Shown here: positions 36,648-46,245 of the stretch, piece by piece
Numbering within the stretch: position 1 is the stretch's first letter
Layout: each line of letters begins with the position of its first letter
Source of the DNA: Flavivirga spongiicola
GTDB lineage: Bacteria; Bacteroidota; Bacteroidia; Flavobacteriales; Flavobacteriaceae
DNA: 64,000 bases
Assembly (NCBI RefSeq): GCF_030540825.1
Contig: NZ_JAUOEO010000001.1
Location: forward strand, 4,965,546-5,029,545
Direction of reading: 5' to 3'
Notes under the pieces: model-generated
The model's input: the letters and a program-made list of their open reading frames with translations, nothing else
Told to the model about the DNA's origin: nothing
Databases searched by the model: none
Program-made: the position numbers and the translations under genes

Positions 36648-37900
36648 ACATACTTATAAAATCTGCCACCATAATAGATCCTAAAAGTGAGTTTCATAAC
36701 ACAACTCAAGATATATTAATAGAAAATGGTACGATTTCAAAGATTGCTAATAGCATTAAAAACAAGAATAATTATCAAGAAATCAAGTTAGACAATCTGT
36801 ATATTTCTCAAGGTTGGTTTGATAGTAGTGTATGTTTTGGAGAGCCTGGATTTGAAGAACGTGAAACCATAAAAAATGGGCTTAAAACTGCTGCTGCTGC
36901 TGGTTTTACTGCGGTAGCGTTAAATGCAAATACCAATCCTGTTTTAGATTCTAATTCTGATATTACTTTTGTTAATGCGAAATCACACAATAATGCCGTT
37001 ACACTATTACCTATTGGATCACTCACTATAGGTAGCAAAGGTGAAGATTTAGCAGAACTTTACGATATGAACTCTGCAGGAGCTGTAGCTTTTTACGATT
37101 ATAAAAAACCTATTTCCAACCCTAATCTTATGAAAATTGCTTTGCAATATGCGAGTAATTTTGGTGGATTAGTATGTTCTTTTCCACAAGAAAATAAAAT
37201 TTCCGGACATGGTGTTATGAATGAAAACATTACGAGCACCACACTTGGTCTAAAGGGCAACCCCGCTTTAGCAGAAGATCTACAAGTAGCGCGCGACTTA
37301 TTTTTATTAGAATATACAGGCGGAAAATTGCATATCCCGACTATTTCTACAGCAACTTCCGTAGCACTTATAAGAGAAGCAAAGAAAAAAAAGTTAGATG
37401 TTACCTGTAGTGTGACCATACATAATTTATATTTCACGGATGCGGCATTAACAGATTTTAATACGCATTTTAAAGTGTTACCGCCACTGCGTACCCAAGA
37501 GGATGTAGAGGCTTTAATTGAAGGGGTTAAAGATGGTACCATAGATATGGTAACAAGCGATCATAATCCTATTGATATTGAACAAAAAAAGGTAGAATTT
37601 GATCATGCCGAATATGGAACTATAGGGCTAGAAAGTACCTTTGGAGCTTTGCAAACTATTTTCACAACTAAGAAAACCATAGATATTTTAACCAAAGGGA
37701 AAGCTCGTTTTGCTTTAGAACAAACACCAATTAATATTGGTAATAGAGTTAATATGACACTTTTTAATCCAGACACTAAATATTCCTTTTCTAAAAGTGA
37801 TATTATTTCAAAATCAAAAAACACCATTTTTGAAGGTGAAACTTTAAAAGGAAGTGTGTATGGTATTATCTCAAATAACAAAATTTCATTAAATCAATAA
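36644..37900 (+). CDS. Dihydroorotase-like protein lacking the HxH metal site
   Basis: 418 residues of the amidohydrolase family, clearly dihydroorotase-like (GEPGFEERETI, FKVLPPLRT, MVTSDHNPID). The usual DxHVHxREPG motif reads D60-S-S-V-C-F-G-E-P-G here: the two metal-binding His (positions 62 and 64) are Ser and Cys, and the substrate-binding Arg (66) is Gly. It may be a non-catalytic paralogue, like the inactive dihydroorotase that supports aspartate transcarbamoylase in some bacteria. I recall the same change in related flavobacteria, so it is not a local mutation. It overlaps the batA-like gene by 4 bases. Confidence 0.85.
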   Translation: MNILIKSATIIDPKSEFHNTTQDILIENGTISKIANSIKNKNNYQEIKLDNLYISQGWFDSSVCFGEPGFEERETIKNGLKTAAAAGFTAVALNANTNPVLDSNSDITFVNAKSHNNAVTLLPIGSLTIGSKGEDLAELYDMNSAGAVAFYDYKKPISNPNLMKIALQYASNFGGLVCSFPQENKISGHGVMNENITSTTLGLKGNPALAEDLQVARDLFLLEYTGGKLHIPTISTATSVALIREAKKKKLDVTCSVTIHNLYFTDAALTDFNTHFKVLPPLRTQEDVEALIEGVKDGTIDMVTSDHNPIDIEQKKVEFDHAEYGTIGLESTFGALQTIFTTKKTIDILTKGKARFALEQTPINIGNRVNMTLFNPDTKYSFSKSDIISKSKNTIFEGETLKGSVYGIISNNKISLNQ

Positions 37901-37903
37901 ATA

Positions 37904-38236
37904 ATGACAGAGAAAGATATTGAAGCAGGAAGAAATAATGCTATAATTAGTTACCTAACTATATTTGGAACCATAATTGCCTTTTATTTAAATAATGAAA
38001 ACAAAAATAAATTTGCTAGTTTTCACATAAGGCAAGCCTTAGGTTTATGGCTTACATTTTTCGCTCTTGGATATATTATTGGAAGCTTTGATAGTTGGAC
38101 TATATCCTTAGGTTTTTATCTGTTTTTTGCAGTACTCTTTATTTATGGTTTTACAAATGCTTTAGGGCGAAAAGCACAAGCGGTTCCACTTCTTGGGAAC
38201 TTATACCAAAAAATATTTGCAAATCTTGGGAAATAA
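37904..38236 (+). CDS. Small DUF4870-like membrane protein
   Basis: 110 residues with three hydrophobic segments. N-terminal NNAIISYLTIFGTIIAFYLN and FASFHIRQALGLWL match the DUF4870-type pattern (cytoplasmic HxRQA segment). Function unknown. Its start is 3 bases after the previous stop, and the esterase gene follows directly, so it is in the same operon. Confidence 0.75.
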   Translation: MTEKDIEAGRNNAIISYLTIFGTIIAFYLNNENKNKFASFHIRQALGLWLTFFALGYIIGSFDSWTISLGFYLFFAVLFIYGFTNALGRKAQAVPLLGNLYQKIFANLGK

Positions 38237-38890
38237 ATGATTAACAATACACTCTCATTACACCACATAATTCGTGAATCTACATTAACCGAAAATGCAC
38301 CATTATTAATCATGATGCATGGTTATGGTAGTGATGAAAACGATTTGTTTTCATTTGCCAGCGAATTACCAGAAGAACTCTTTATTATTTCGGTAAAAGC
38401 ACCTTATCCTATGCAACCCTATGGAAATGCCTGGTATACCATTAACTTCGATGCTGATAAAGGCAAATGGAATGATAATGAACAAGCCATAGAATCGCGA
38501 GATTTAATTTCAAAGTTTATTGATGAAGTCATCAAAACGTACCCTGTAAATAAAAACAATGTATCTCTTTTAGGGTTTAGCCAAGGGAGTATTTTAAGCT
38601 ATGCTGTCGCTTTAACCTATCCTGAGAAAGTTAAAAATATCATTGCCTTAAGTGGTTATGTTAATAAAGATATCTTGCCTAAAGATGAAATTAAGGACTA
38701 CTCGCACCTTAATTTTTATTGTTCCCATGGAAGTGTAGATCAAGTGATTCCTGTTGATTGGGCACGGCAAACCGCACCATTTTTAAACAGCCTTAATATT
38801 AAACACCAATATTCCGAATTTCCTGTTGGACATGGGGTAGCTCCTCAAAATTTTTACGAATTTAAAAGCTGGTTAATAGACAATATTTAA
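38237..38890 (+). CDS. Phospholipase/carboxylesterase-type alpha/beta hydrolase
   Basis: 217 residues. MHGYGSDENDLFSFA oxyanion region, nucleophile Ser in GFSQGS, acid Asp in GSVDQVIPVDW and His in FPVGHGVAP: a complete triad in the order typical of carboxylesterase/thioesterase family YpfH. No signal peptide, so cytoplasmic. Substrate unknown. It begins on the base after the preceding stop. Confidence 0.87.
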   Translation: MINNTLSLHHIIRESTLTENAPLLIMMHGYGSDENDLFSFASELPEELFIISVKAPYPMQPYGNAWYTINFDADKGKWNDNEQAIESRDLISKFIDEVIKTYPVNKNNVSLLGFSQGSILSYAVALTYPEKVKNIIALSGYVNKDILPKDEIKDYSHLNFYCSHGSVDQVIPVDWARQTAPFLNSLNIKHQYSEFPVGHGVAPQNFYEFKSWLIDNI

Positions 38891-38927
38891 TAGTTTTTGT
38901 ATCTTTTAACTATCAAAAAAGGCAAAA

Positions 38928-39443
38928 ATGAAACTATTAACAACCTATATTATAAGCTTATTCTTGCTTTTAGGCAGCAAGACTATTGCTCAAAATATTA
39001 ATGATTTAGAAGCTATTAATTCCCAGGTTTGGAGCAATTTTACCAAATCTTTTGAATCCTTAGATTATCAATTATTTGAAAGTTTACACAGTAACGATCT
39101 AATTCGGGTTAATAAAGACATTAAATCTATTAAAACTAAAGAAGCTTATTTAAACGGTTACAAAAATCGTTGGGAAAATACTTCCTTAAAACAAACCATC
39201 TCTTTTAGATTTTTAGAACGATTTTCTAAAGACGGTATGTCCTCAGAACGAGGTATTTATAAGTTTACTAGAGATCTGAATACTGAAAACGAAAAATCAT
39301 ATTACGGAAAATTCCATGTCATTCTAAAAAAGGAAGAAAACCTTTGGAAAATATTGATTGATTATGACTCTACAGAAAATGAATCAATTAATGAAACACA
39401 CTACAATAATGCGTTTGCATTAGACGACTTTGAAAAATATTAA
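38928..39443 (+). CDS. Exported NTF2/SnoaL-like (DUF4440-type) protein
   Basis: 171 residues with a signal peptide (to about 21, KTIAQ). The mature part fits the NTF2-like cone fold: FTKSFESLDYQLFESLHSND then a curved sheet ending LWKILIDYDSTE. Such proteins bind small ligands or act as unassigned enzymes. It is the last gene of the plus-strand run beginning at 34725. Confidence 0.65.
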   Translation: MKLLTTYIISLFLLLGSKTIAQNINDLEAINSQVWSNFTKSFESLDYQLFESLHSNDLIRVNKDIKSIKTKEAYLNGYKNRWENTSLKQTISFRFLERFSKDGMSSERGIYKFTRDLNTENEKSYYGKFHVILKKEENLWKILIDYDSTENESINETHYNNAFALDDFEKY

Positions 39444-39675
39444 ATAAAAAACCGGCTTAAAATGAGTTTAATTATAATATTAAGGCCATTTTTCACTATG
39501 ATTTATGACTCTCTGAAATAGGAACAGTAGATTACAAACTTAAGGCATGTATATATAACTTATTTACTATCTATCTATTCGGAAAACGCTGTGGATTCCT
39601 CTCTGGTTTGTTTTCTTTTATATAGTTGTTGACGTTATAAGAGGAACACGTCATCTGAAATTTAAATCCAAAAAT

Positions 39676-40284
39676 ATGCAAAAATTATTTTTCTTGTTTT
39701 TCGCTTTAATAATTACTTTTTCTAGCTTATATAGTCAACAAGAAACCCATAATAATAATATTTTATTTATTGGTAACAGTCTTACTTATACTAATAATTT
39801 GCCCCTACTTGTTAAGAAATATGCCAAGCAAAAAGGAATAGAAATTAATACTAAAATGATTGCATTTCCTAACTATGCCATTCAAGACCATTGGAATGAT
39901 GGACAAGTACAAAAACTAATTTCAAGTAAAAAATATGATTTTGTAATTCTCCAACAAGGACCCTCATCTCAAAGTGATGGTAGAAAAATGCTGATTGAAT
40001 ACGGGGGGAAATATAGCAGTTTATGTAAATTAAATGAAGCCAAATTATGCTACTTTATGGTTTGGCCTTCTTTAAATTACTATCATACGTTTGACGATGT
40101 TATAAAAAACCATAAAGACGCAGCATCAATCTACAGCTCAATATTGCTACCTGTAGGTAAGGTATGGAAAAATTATATTGATTCCTCTAGAGATAATGAA
40201 TATTACAGTTCTGATGGATTTCATCCTTCTATAAAAGGTAGTCAAATTGCCGCGAAAATAATAGTTGAACATTTATTTCAATAA
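39676..40284 (+). CDS. Exported SGNH/GDSL-type hydrolase
   Basis: 202 residues, signal peptide to about 20 (SLYSQ). Block I FIGNSLTYTNNLP carries the nucleophile Ser; FVILQQGPSSQS is block III-like, and DGFHPSIKGSQIAA the Asp-His of block V. The complete set suggests an active esterase on acylated glycans or lipids. The preceding 232-base gap shows no gene. Confidence 0.8.
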   Translation: MQKLFFLFFALIITFSSLYSQQETHNNNILFIGNSLTYTNNLPLLVKKYAKQKGIEINTKMIAFPNYAIQDHWNDGQVQKLISSKKYDFVILQQGPSSQSDGRKMLIEYGGKYSSLCKLNEAKLCYFMVWPSLNYYHTFDDVIKNHKDAASIYSSILLPVGKVWKNYIDSSRDNEYYSSDGFHPSIKGSQIAAKIIVEHLFQ

Positions 40285-40361
40285 TAAAAAACTATTTTCA
40301 ACAAAGACACATACTTAAATAATATAACAGTAACCAGATTAAGGTTAGTTATATAAGTATT

Positions 40362-40390
40362 AAACAAAAAATCCAGCATTGAGCTGGATT
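40362..40390 (-). terminator. Rho-independent terminator of the two-component operon
   Basis: Stem AATCCAGC (40370-40377) with GCTGGATT (40383-40390), then a T-tract on the minus strand, 25 bases after the response-regulator stop. Confidence 0.8.
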
Positions 40391-40415
40391 TAATATCATG
40401 ATAAAGCGTATTTTA

Positions 40416-41120
40416 CTAAGTATTAATTACTAACCTAAAACCTTCTCCATGTATGTTTAATATTTCTACTTTTTCATCTAGTTTTAGATATTTACGCAAC
40501 TTTGCTATATAAACATCCATACTACGAGATGTAAAATAATTGTCGTCACGCCAGATTTTAGTAAGTGCCAATTCTCGTGGCATTAAATCGTTTTCATGTA
40601 ATGCTAATAAGCGTAGTAATTCATTTTCTTTAGGTGATAATTTTACAGGTTCGCCACCATTAAAACGTAAGAAACGCAACTTGGAATTCAAATCAAAACT
40701 ACCAATTTTAAATTCAAATTGTTTACTATCAGAAATGGTTTCGGTTGCTTTACGTTGTATTATAGCCTTAATTTTCATTAATAGCACTTCACTATCAAAA
40801 GGCTTGTTTAAGTAATCGTCAGCTCCAACTTTATAACCTCTTAAGACATCCTCCTTCATTGTTTTTGCTGTTAAGAAAATAATTGGAACATCCGTATTTT
40901 TCTCCCTTATTTCTTTAGCTAATGTAAATCCATCTTTATAAGGCATCATAACATCCAGAATGCATAAATCGAAATCATCTTTTTTGAATTTTTCAAACCC
41001 TTCCATGCCGTTTTTAGCATGAGTTACCTCGTAATCATTCATCATTAAATAATCTTTAAGAACGGTTCCGAAATTAGGATCGTCTTCTACTAATAAAATT
41101 CTCTTTTTTTGCTCTTCCAT
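40416..41120 (-). CDS. rprY: OmpR-family response regulator (RprY-like)
   Basis: 234 residues. Receiver domain: VEDDPNF acidic pair, phospho-acceptor Asp56 in CILDVMMPYKDGF, Thr in IIFLTAKT and Lys in NKPFD. C-terminal winged helix (about 130-232, PVKLSPKENELLRLL). It follows its kinase gene after 3 bases. It matches RprY of Bacteroidota in layout; the regulon is unknown. Confidence 0.88.
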   Translation of the reverse strand: MEEQKKRILLVEDDPNFGTVLKDYLMMNDYEVTHAKNGMEGFEKFKKDDFDLCILDVMMPYKDGFTLAKEIREKNTDVPIIFLTAKTMKEDVLRGYKVGADDYLNKPFDSEVLLMKIKAIIQRKATETISDSKQFEFKIGSFDLNSKLRFLRFNGGEPVKLSPKENELLRLLALHENDLMPRELALTKIWRDDNYFTSRSMDVYIAKLRKYLKLDEKVEILNIHGEGFRLVINT

Positions 41121-41123
41121 AAT

Positions 41124-42701
41124 TTATGATATTAGTGGAAGCTTTATAGTGAATGTGCTTCCTTTTCCTTTTTCACTTTCTACAGATACATAACCTTGAT
41201 GATCTTCTACAATACGTTTAACATAAGCTAAACCTAAACCGTGACCTTTAACATTATGAATATTTCCTGTGTGTTCTCTGTAAAATTTTTCGAATACTCT
41301 TTTAGCGGCAGCTTTACTCATACCACTACCATAATCTTTTATCTTTACTAAAATATTTGTACCTACATTTTCAGTATATACTTCAATCTTTGGTGCTTCT
41401 GGAGAATATTTCATCGCATTATCCAGAATATTAACAATAACATTTGTAAAATGAGTTTCGTTAGCTAAAATAGAAGATTTATCTGCTTCAAAAAATGTTT
41501 TAATATAACCTTGCCTATCTTCAACTAAAAGTTTTACATGGGTAATTGCATCATCAATCAACTCATGTAAATTGACCCTATCTTTACTAATATTGAGTTC
41601 GTTTTTTTCTAATTTAGATATTCTTAATACATTTTCAACTTGCGCATGCATACGTTTATTTTCTTCCTTGATCATTGAAAGATAACGTATTACCCTGTCT
41701 TTATCATCTATAACCTTTGGGTTTTTAATAGCATCTAAAGCTAGATTTATAGTTGCTATTGGTGTTTTAAACTCATGAGTCATATTATTAATGAAATCCG
41801 TCTTTATTTCAGATATCTTTCGCTGTTTTAAAAGTTGATACAATGCACTGGAATATGCTATTATTATAATAGATGTAAAAACTATTGACAACAATATCAT
41901 TCCTATTATTGATGATAAAATATACTTTTTATCATCAGGAAAATTGACTAAAAGCTTATAGAGACTTTGATTGTTCTCATCATAAAAAATGGGCACTTTA
42001 TAAGTAGACATGATATCATTTTCAAAACCATCACTGCGTACTTTTGTTGCTAAATCATTATCATAAATGGCAAATTCAAAGTCTATTTCAACACCTTCTT
42101 TTCCAAGCTTATTAGATAATAACTCTCGAATCTCTTCTTCAGAAACCCTTTTATGCACTGGAGTTCTTTTTGAAATTTCCTTAAAGCTCTTTTCAAAACT
42201 TAATCTTTGTGCTTCATCCATACTCCCGCTTCTAACAATTTTAGAAATAGGACTTTGTAAAATGTCTTTTTCAGATAAATCTATATTACTATAAATTTCT
42301 GTACTCGAACTGCTTATTATATTCTTAGCACTAATACTATCCAAATTTAAGCCAATGTCAAGGAGCGAAGAAGATAATTTATAATTTTCTTCAAAAATAT
42401 TACTACTATAAATGAGCATTTCTTTTGTGCTGTTATTTTTCTGATAAATTAACAACTGAGAAACAGCATCTTCATCAACTTTTTTCTCTTTATCTAAGCT
42501 TAAATATTTCGAAAAATATTTTTCCGATTCATTGTCTTCTATAGTATTAGAAACGTAACTAAGCGCGCCTTTAACAATAAACTTAAATCTTTCTTTTTCG
42601 TTTTCTACAGAATTATTAATATAATAAGCTTGAATAGATATAATACCAATAAGAGATAAACTCATTAGTATTGTTAGTAGGATGAATATTCTTTTGCTCA
42701 C
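41124..42701 (-). CDS. rprX: Membrane sensor histidine kinase (RprX-like)
   Basis: 525 residues. Membrane segments at about 6-26 and 268-292 bracket a periplasmic sensor domain. HisKA has His309 in NNMTHEFKTPIATINLALD; the ATPase domain has NILDNAMKYS, KDYGSGM and GHGLGLAYV. The kinase precedes the regulator gene. Family and order fit RprXY of Bacteroides. Confidence 0.88.
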   Translation of the reverse strand: MSKRIFILLTILMSLSLIGIISIQAYYINNSVENEKERFKFIVKGALSYVSNTIEDNESEKYFSKYLSLDKEKKVDEDAVSQLLIYQKNNSTKEMLIYSSNIFEENYKLSSSLLDIGLNLDSISAKNIISSSSTEIYSNIDLSEKDILQSPISKIVRSGSMDEAQRLSFEKSFKEISKRTPVHKRVSEEEIRELLSNKLGKEGVEIDFEFAIYDNDLATKVRSDGFENDIMSTYKVPIFYDENNQSLYKLLVNFPDDKKYILSSIIGMILLSIVFTSIIIIAYSSALYQLLKQRKISEIKTDFINNMTHEFKTPIATINLALDAIKNPKVIDDKDRVIRYLSMIKEENKRMHAQVENVLRISKLEKNELNISKDRVNLHELIDDAITHVKLLVEDRQGYIKTFFEADKSSILANETHFTNVIVNILDNAMKYSPEAPKIEVYTENVGTNILVKIKDYGSGMSKAAAKRVFEKFYREHTGNIHNVKGHGLGLAYVKRIVEDHQGYVSVESEKGKGSTFTIKLPLIS

Positions 42702-42781
42702 TGTTCAAAATTAACATTTTAACATTTATGACACTCCCCTTTTAACCTTACATTAACAAAAATGTTAAAATGGCTTCTTTT

Positions 42782-43366
42782 TTAAGCTCTTTTAAGAATG
42801 TCTTTATGAATATCAGCAACCAGATTTTTAGTAATTTTAAGATCTATATTATCGATAACATAATCTGAATGTTTTACTTTTTCTTCATCCGTCCATTGAT
42901 TTTTCATGATGGCCTGAATTTTGTCTTTAGTTGTATTATCACGGATTAGAAGGCGCTTTATTCGTAAGTCCTTAGGTGCAATAACTGTAATAACATAATC
43001 ACAGGCTTTATGCCCATTATTTTCAAATAAAATAGCAACTTCTTTTATAACATATGGGGTATCTTGTTTTAACACCCATTTTTCAAAGTGCCTCGCTACT
43101 CTAGGATGAATAATGTCATTCATTTTTTGCAAATATGCTTTATTAGTAAAGATAATATCTGCAATATAACGTTTGTTTAATGCACCATTAATATAAGCTT
43201 TATTTCCAAATAATTGAGTAAGTTTCCTTTTAATAATTTTGGACTTATGCATAAGGTTTTTAGCTTCGACATCTGCTATATAAACAGGTATCCCCAACGC
43301 CTCAAACTCCTTAGCAACTGTTGTTTTTCCGCTTCCTATACCCCCTGTAAGTCCTACAATAATCAT
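42782..43366 (-). CDS. coaE: Dephospho-CoA kinase
   Basis: 194 residues. P-loop GLTGGIGSGKTTVAKEFEALG, then VYIADVEAKNLMHK and a DYVITVIAPKDLRIKRLLIRD lid region. It phosphorylates dephospho-CoA to CoA, the last CoA step. Its start overlaps the YbbR gene by 4 bases. coaBC lies further along in the same strand block. Confidence 0.93.
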   Translation of the reverse strand: MIIVGLTGGIGSGKTTVAKEFEALGIPVYIADVEAKNLMHKSKIIKRKLTQLFGNKAYINGALNKRYIADIIFTNKAYLQKMNDIIHPRVARHFEKWVLKQDTPYVIKEVAILFENNGHKACDYVITVIAPKDLRIKRLLIRDNTTKDKIQAIMKNQWTDEEKVKHSDYVIDNIDLKITKNLVADIHKDILKRA

Positions 43367-44322
43367 TTTGTAATTATAAATTCTATACGCTGTTGATTAA
43401 TTTTAATGTTTTTAGCCGTCTTCGGAAATTTCATGAATTCCGGGACTAAAAGAGATTGATTCTCTATAGCTTTAGTATAATCACAAACGACTTTAAAATC
43501 TTTGTTGGTGACCGAATTAAAATTACTCAAACTAATATAATAAGAGACATTCACTTCTTTTGGAAAGTATTTTAACCTCACGCCCTTAGGAACATTAATA
43601 ATGCTTACTGGTATTTTTAATGTTCCCTCAGTAAATTTTTCTACATGAGCTTTTATAACAACGTTATCATCAGAAAACTTTAAATCAGAAACATTTTCGG
43701 GGAACTTTAGATTAGTCCTTTCTTTTAGATTAGATTTTACATCATTAAAAATAGTTTCTTCAGTTTCTAAAAGGTTGATTTTAGATACCAAAATATCTGG
43801 ACCAATAACTACAATAGAATCAGGGTCTGAAACTAATTTATCTGAGATATCATAACCTGGTTCAAAATTAATAGTAGCATTTAATTTAACTGGTACTTTT
43901 TTCACCAAATTGACACCATATCTAAAAGTTAATCTGTCTGGAGAAATATTAAGTAATTCTACCTGCTCATCAAACTGCGTATTATTTAAATACGCTTTAG
44001 ATTTATTCCACAAAAAGCCCCCTTCTTTTTTATCAACATCATTCCTGAAATCTATCTTAATCTTTGGTTTAGAAATATAATACCTAAGCCATTTAAATCC
44101 ATGCGTTTTCAAAGTAATATTTAGCATTACAGAATCATTTAAAATCACATTCTCTTCAGGTATATTTATTTTTTCAATATCAAAAGCCATAGTATTTGTA
44201 TACTCTTTTGACAGCTTAGTAAATATTAAAATTATAAATGCAAACAATAAAAATAAAACAAACACATTTATTCTTTTGTTTTTTATTGAAGTTAGTATTT
44301 CAGATTTTATCTTTTTTATCAT
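43363..44322 (-). CDS. YbbR-like domain protein
   Basis: 319 residues: one N-terminal membrane helix (NVFVLFLLFAFIILIFT) and repeated YbbR-type beta segments (VKKVPVKLNATINFEPGYDI; PVSIINVPKGVRLKYFPKEV). YbbR domains elsewhere sit with the c-di-AMP cyclase, but no cyclase is here. It is overlapped by 4 bases by genes on both sides (glycosyltransferase and coaE), which indicates tight coupling. Confidence 0.8.
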   Translation of the reverse strand: MIKKIKSEILTSIKNKRINVFVLFLLFAFIILIFTKLSKEYTNTMAFDIEKINIPEENVILNDSVMLNITLKTHGFKWLRYYISKPKIKIDFRNDVDKKEGGFLWNKSKAYLNNTQFDEQVELLNISPDRLTFRYGVNLVKKVPVKLNATINFEPGYDISDKLVSDPDSIVVIGPDILVSKINLLETEETIFNDVKSNLKERTNLKFPENVSDLKFSDDNVVIKAHVEKFTEGTLKIPVSIINVPKGVRLKYFPKEVNVSYYISLSNFNSVTNKDFKVVCDYTKAIENQSLLVPEFMKFPKTAKNIKINQQRIEFIITK

Positions 44323-45326
44323 TTCGATTTAAAAAATAATTTGGGAAAATAAATTTCTGGTTTTTTATTAAGTATTGAAACAGCAAACGTTGACTTTAAA
44401 AACCCGTAACCATATCCAAAAAACTGAATCATAATGGCCATTAAAGAAAGCATTGAGACCCCTATGCTTTTTGTGTTTAGTAAGGCAAATATAAATGCTA
44501 CTACAAAATACAACATATAGCCTACTAAGCCCCACTTAAAATTAAAAAAAGTAAGTATTAGTGACATTATAAACCCCATACAAAAAATTGTAGGAAACCA
44601 ATAAGTGATTTTTTTTGTAGATGGATGCCACTTATTTAGAATGGGACGTACCAGTCCAAATTTATGTACTTGTTTATAAAACTTACTCCAAGAAATACGG
44701 CGCTTATGATAAACAAAAGCTTCAGGAATCAGCTTGGTTTTATAGCCTAAATTCCAAAGTCTGATAGATAAATCAGGATCTTCTCCCGGGTGTATACGTC
44801 CAAATCCCTTTGAAGCTATAAAGGCTTCTTTTGAAAGCCCCATATTAAAGCTACGTGGTTGAAATGTATCAACACTATTTTTATGCCCTCTAATACCACC
44901 AGTAGTAATAAACGATGTCATTGAAAAATTAATGGCTTTTTGAAGATTTGTAAACGAGTTATGTGCAGCATCTGGTCCCCCAAAACAATCTACATAGTTC
45001 TTTTCTAAACTTTTTTCAACTTCTAATAAATAGTTTTTTGGTAAAATACAATCGGAATCTAAAATGATAAAATAGTTTCCTTTTGCCTTTTGCATTCCAA
45101 AATTTCTAGAGTCTCCCGGACCCGAATTTTCCTTAAAAAAATAAGATATCTCTAGTTTATCCCTAAAAGCATCAACGACCTTTTTAGACGATATTGTTGA
45201 GCCATCTTCTACTATAACAATTTCGAAAGGCGTATTTCCTTGTAAAACCTCAAAACTCTGTAAAAGCTCTTGAGTTTCGTCTGGACGATTATAAACGGGA
45301 ATGATAAAAGAAAACTGTAATTGCAT
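44319..45326 (-). CDS. Family 2 glycosyltransferase with C-terminal membrane helices
   Basis: 335 residues. FSFIIPVYNRPDETQELLQS, EDGS and the metal-binding DSDC mark the GT-A domain; the C-terminal third has four or so hydrophobic segments, so it is membrane-bound. It may build a lipid-linked or capsule glycan. Start of the glycosyltransferase-YbbR-coaE operon. Confidence 0.87.
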   Translation of the reverse strand: MQLQFSFIIPVYNRPDETQELLQSFEVLQGNTPFEIVIVEDGSTISSKKVVDAFRDKLEISYFFKENSGPGDSRNFGMQKAKGNYFIILDSDCILPKNYLLEVEKSLEKNYVDCFGGPDAAHNSFTNLQKAINFSMTSFITTGGIRGHKNSVDTFQPRSFNMGLSKEAFIASKGFGRIHPGEDPDLSIRLWNLGYKTKLIPEAFVYHKRRISWSKFYKQVHKFGLVRPILNKWHPSTKKITYWFPTIFCMGFIMSLILTFFNFKWGLVGYMLYFVVAFIFALLNTKSIGVSMLSLMAIMIQFFGYGYGFLKSTFAVSILNKKPEIYFPKLFFKSK

Positions 45327-45340
45327 AAAACAAATGTAAC

Positions 45341-45368
45341 AAAAAAGCCACCGTTTTATGGGTGGCTT
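45341..45368 (-). terminator. Rho-independent terminator after fabI
   Basis: Stem AAGCCACC (45345-45352) with its complement at 45361-45368, followed on the minus strand by T-rich sequence. Confidence 0.8.
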
Positions 45369-45389
45369 GTTTTCAATATTTAAATATTT

Positions 45390-46208
45390 TTAGTCTTCTT
45401 TCATAAATGTGTCCATGACTGCATCACTAACTCCCATATTACTAAAACCGCCATCATGGAATAGGTTTTGTAGCGTAACACGTTTCGTTAAATCGCTGAA
45501 TAAAGAAACCGTATAATTTGCACAATCTAATGCTGTCGCATTACCCAAAGGAGACATTTTATCGGCATAGGCTATAAACCCATCAAAACCTTTAACGCCA
45601 CTTCCTGCTGTGGTTGGTGTAGGTGATTGAGAAATTGTATTGACACGTACATTTTTATCACGTCCAAAGAAATACCCAAAACTACGAGCAATACTTTCTA
45701 AATAGGCTTTATTATCAGCCATATCATTATAATCTGGAAAAACACGTTGTGCTGCCATATAAGTTAAAGCCACTATACTTCCCCATTCGTTCATAGCATC
45801 TGCTTTATAAAGTGTTTGCATGACTTTATGAAAAGACATCGCAGAAACATCCGTTCCTTTTTGCGTCCATGCATAGTTCTGATCTGTATAATGTTTTCCT
45901 TTTCTAACATTAATAGACATACCAATTGAATGCAATACAAAATCTATTTTACCGCCTAGAATCTCCATTGATTTTTCAACCAAGTTTTGTAAATCTTCTT
46001 CAGAAGTCGCATCGGCAGGAATAATTTGAGAACCCGTTTTTTCTGCTAATTCATTTATTTGTCCCATACGCATAGCAACTGGTGCATTTGTTAGTACAAA
46101 TGTTCCACCTTCTTCATGTACACGCTCAGCAGTTTTCCAAGCAATTGAATTAGAATCCAGTGCTCCAAAAATGATTCCTCTTTTTCCTTTTAATAAATTA
46201 TATGACAT
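45390..46208 (-). CDS. fabI: Enoyl-ACP reductase (NADH)
   Basis: 272 residues from ATG 46208 (MSYNLLKGKRGIIFGALDSN); the frame is open to 46259, but that would overlap the upstream TPR gene. Cofactor site RGIIFGALDSNSIAW; catalytic Tyr-Tyr-Lys pattern in YMAAQRVFPDYNDMADNKAY. It reduces enoyl-ACP in the last step of fatty-acid elongation. It follows the TPR gene and ends at a terminator. Confidence 0.93.
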   Translation of the reverse strand: MSYNLLKGKRGIIFGALDSNSIAWKTAERVHEEGGTFVLTNAPVAMRMGQINELAEKTGSQIIPADATSEEDLQNLVEKSMEILGGKIDFVLHSIGMSINVRKGKHYTDQNYAWTQKGTDVSAMSFHKVMQTLYKADAMNEWGSIVALTYMAAQRVFPDYNDMADNKAYLESIARSFGYFFGRDKNVRVNTISQSPTPTTAGSGVKGFDGFIAYADKMSPLGNATALDCANYTVSLFSDLTKRVTLQNLFHDGGFSNMGVSDAVMDTFMKED

Positions 46209-46245
46209 AGTTTTTGGTTTATATTTTTGTTGATTATTTAATATT

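Noticed and set aside
37099..37542. 147-residue minus-strand open frame
   Set aside because: Lies wholly inside the dihydroorotase-like gene, low-complexity Ser/Phe/Val composition, no start signals.
39444..39675. Gap searched for tRNA or small RNA
   Set aside because: No cloverleaf or clear hairpin with a T-tract; only a weak GGCTTAA/TTAAGGCC pairing.
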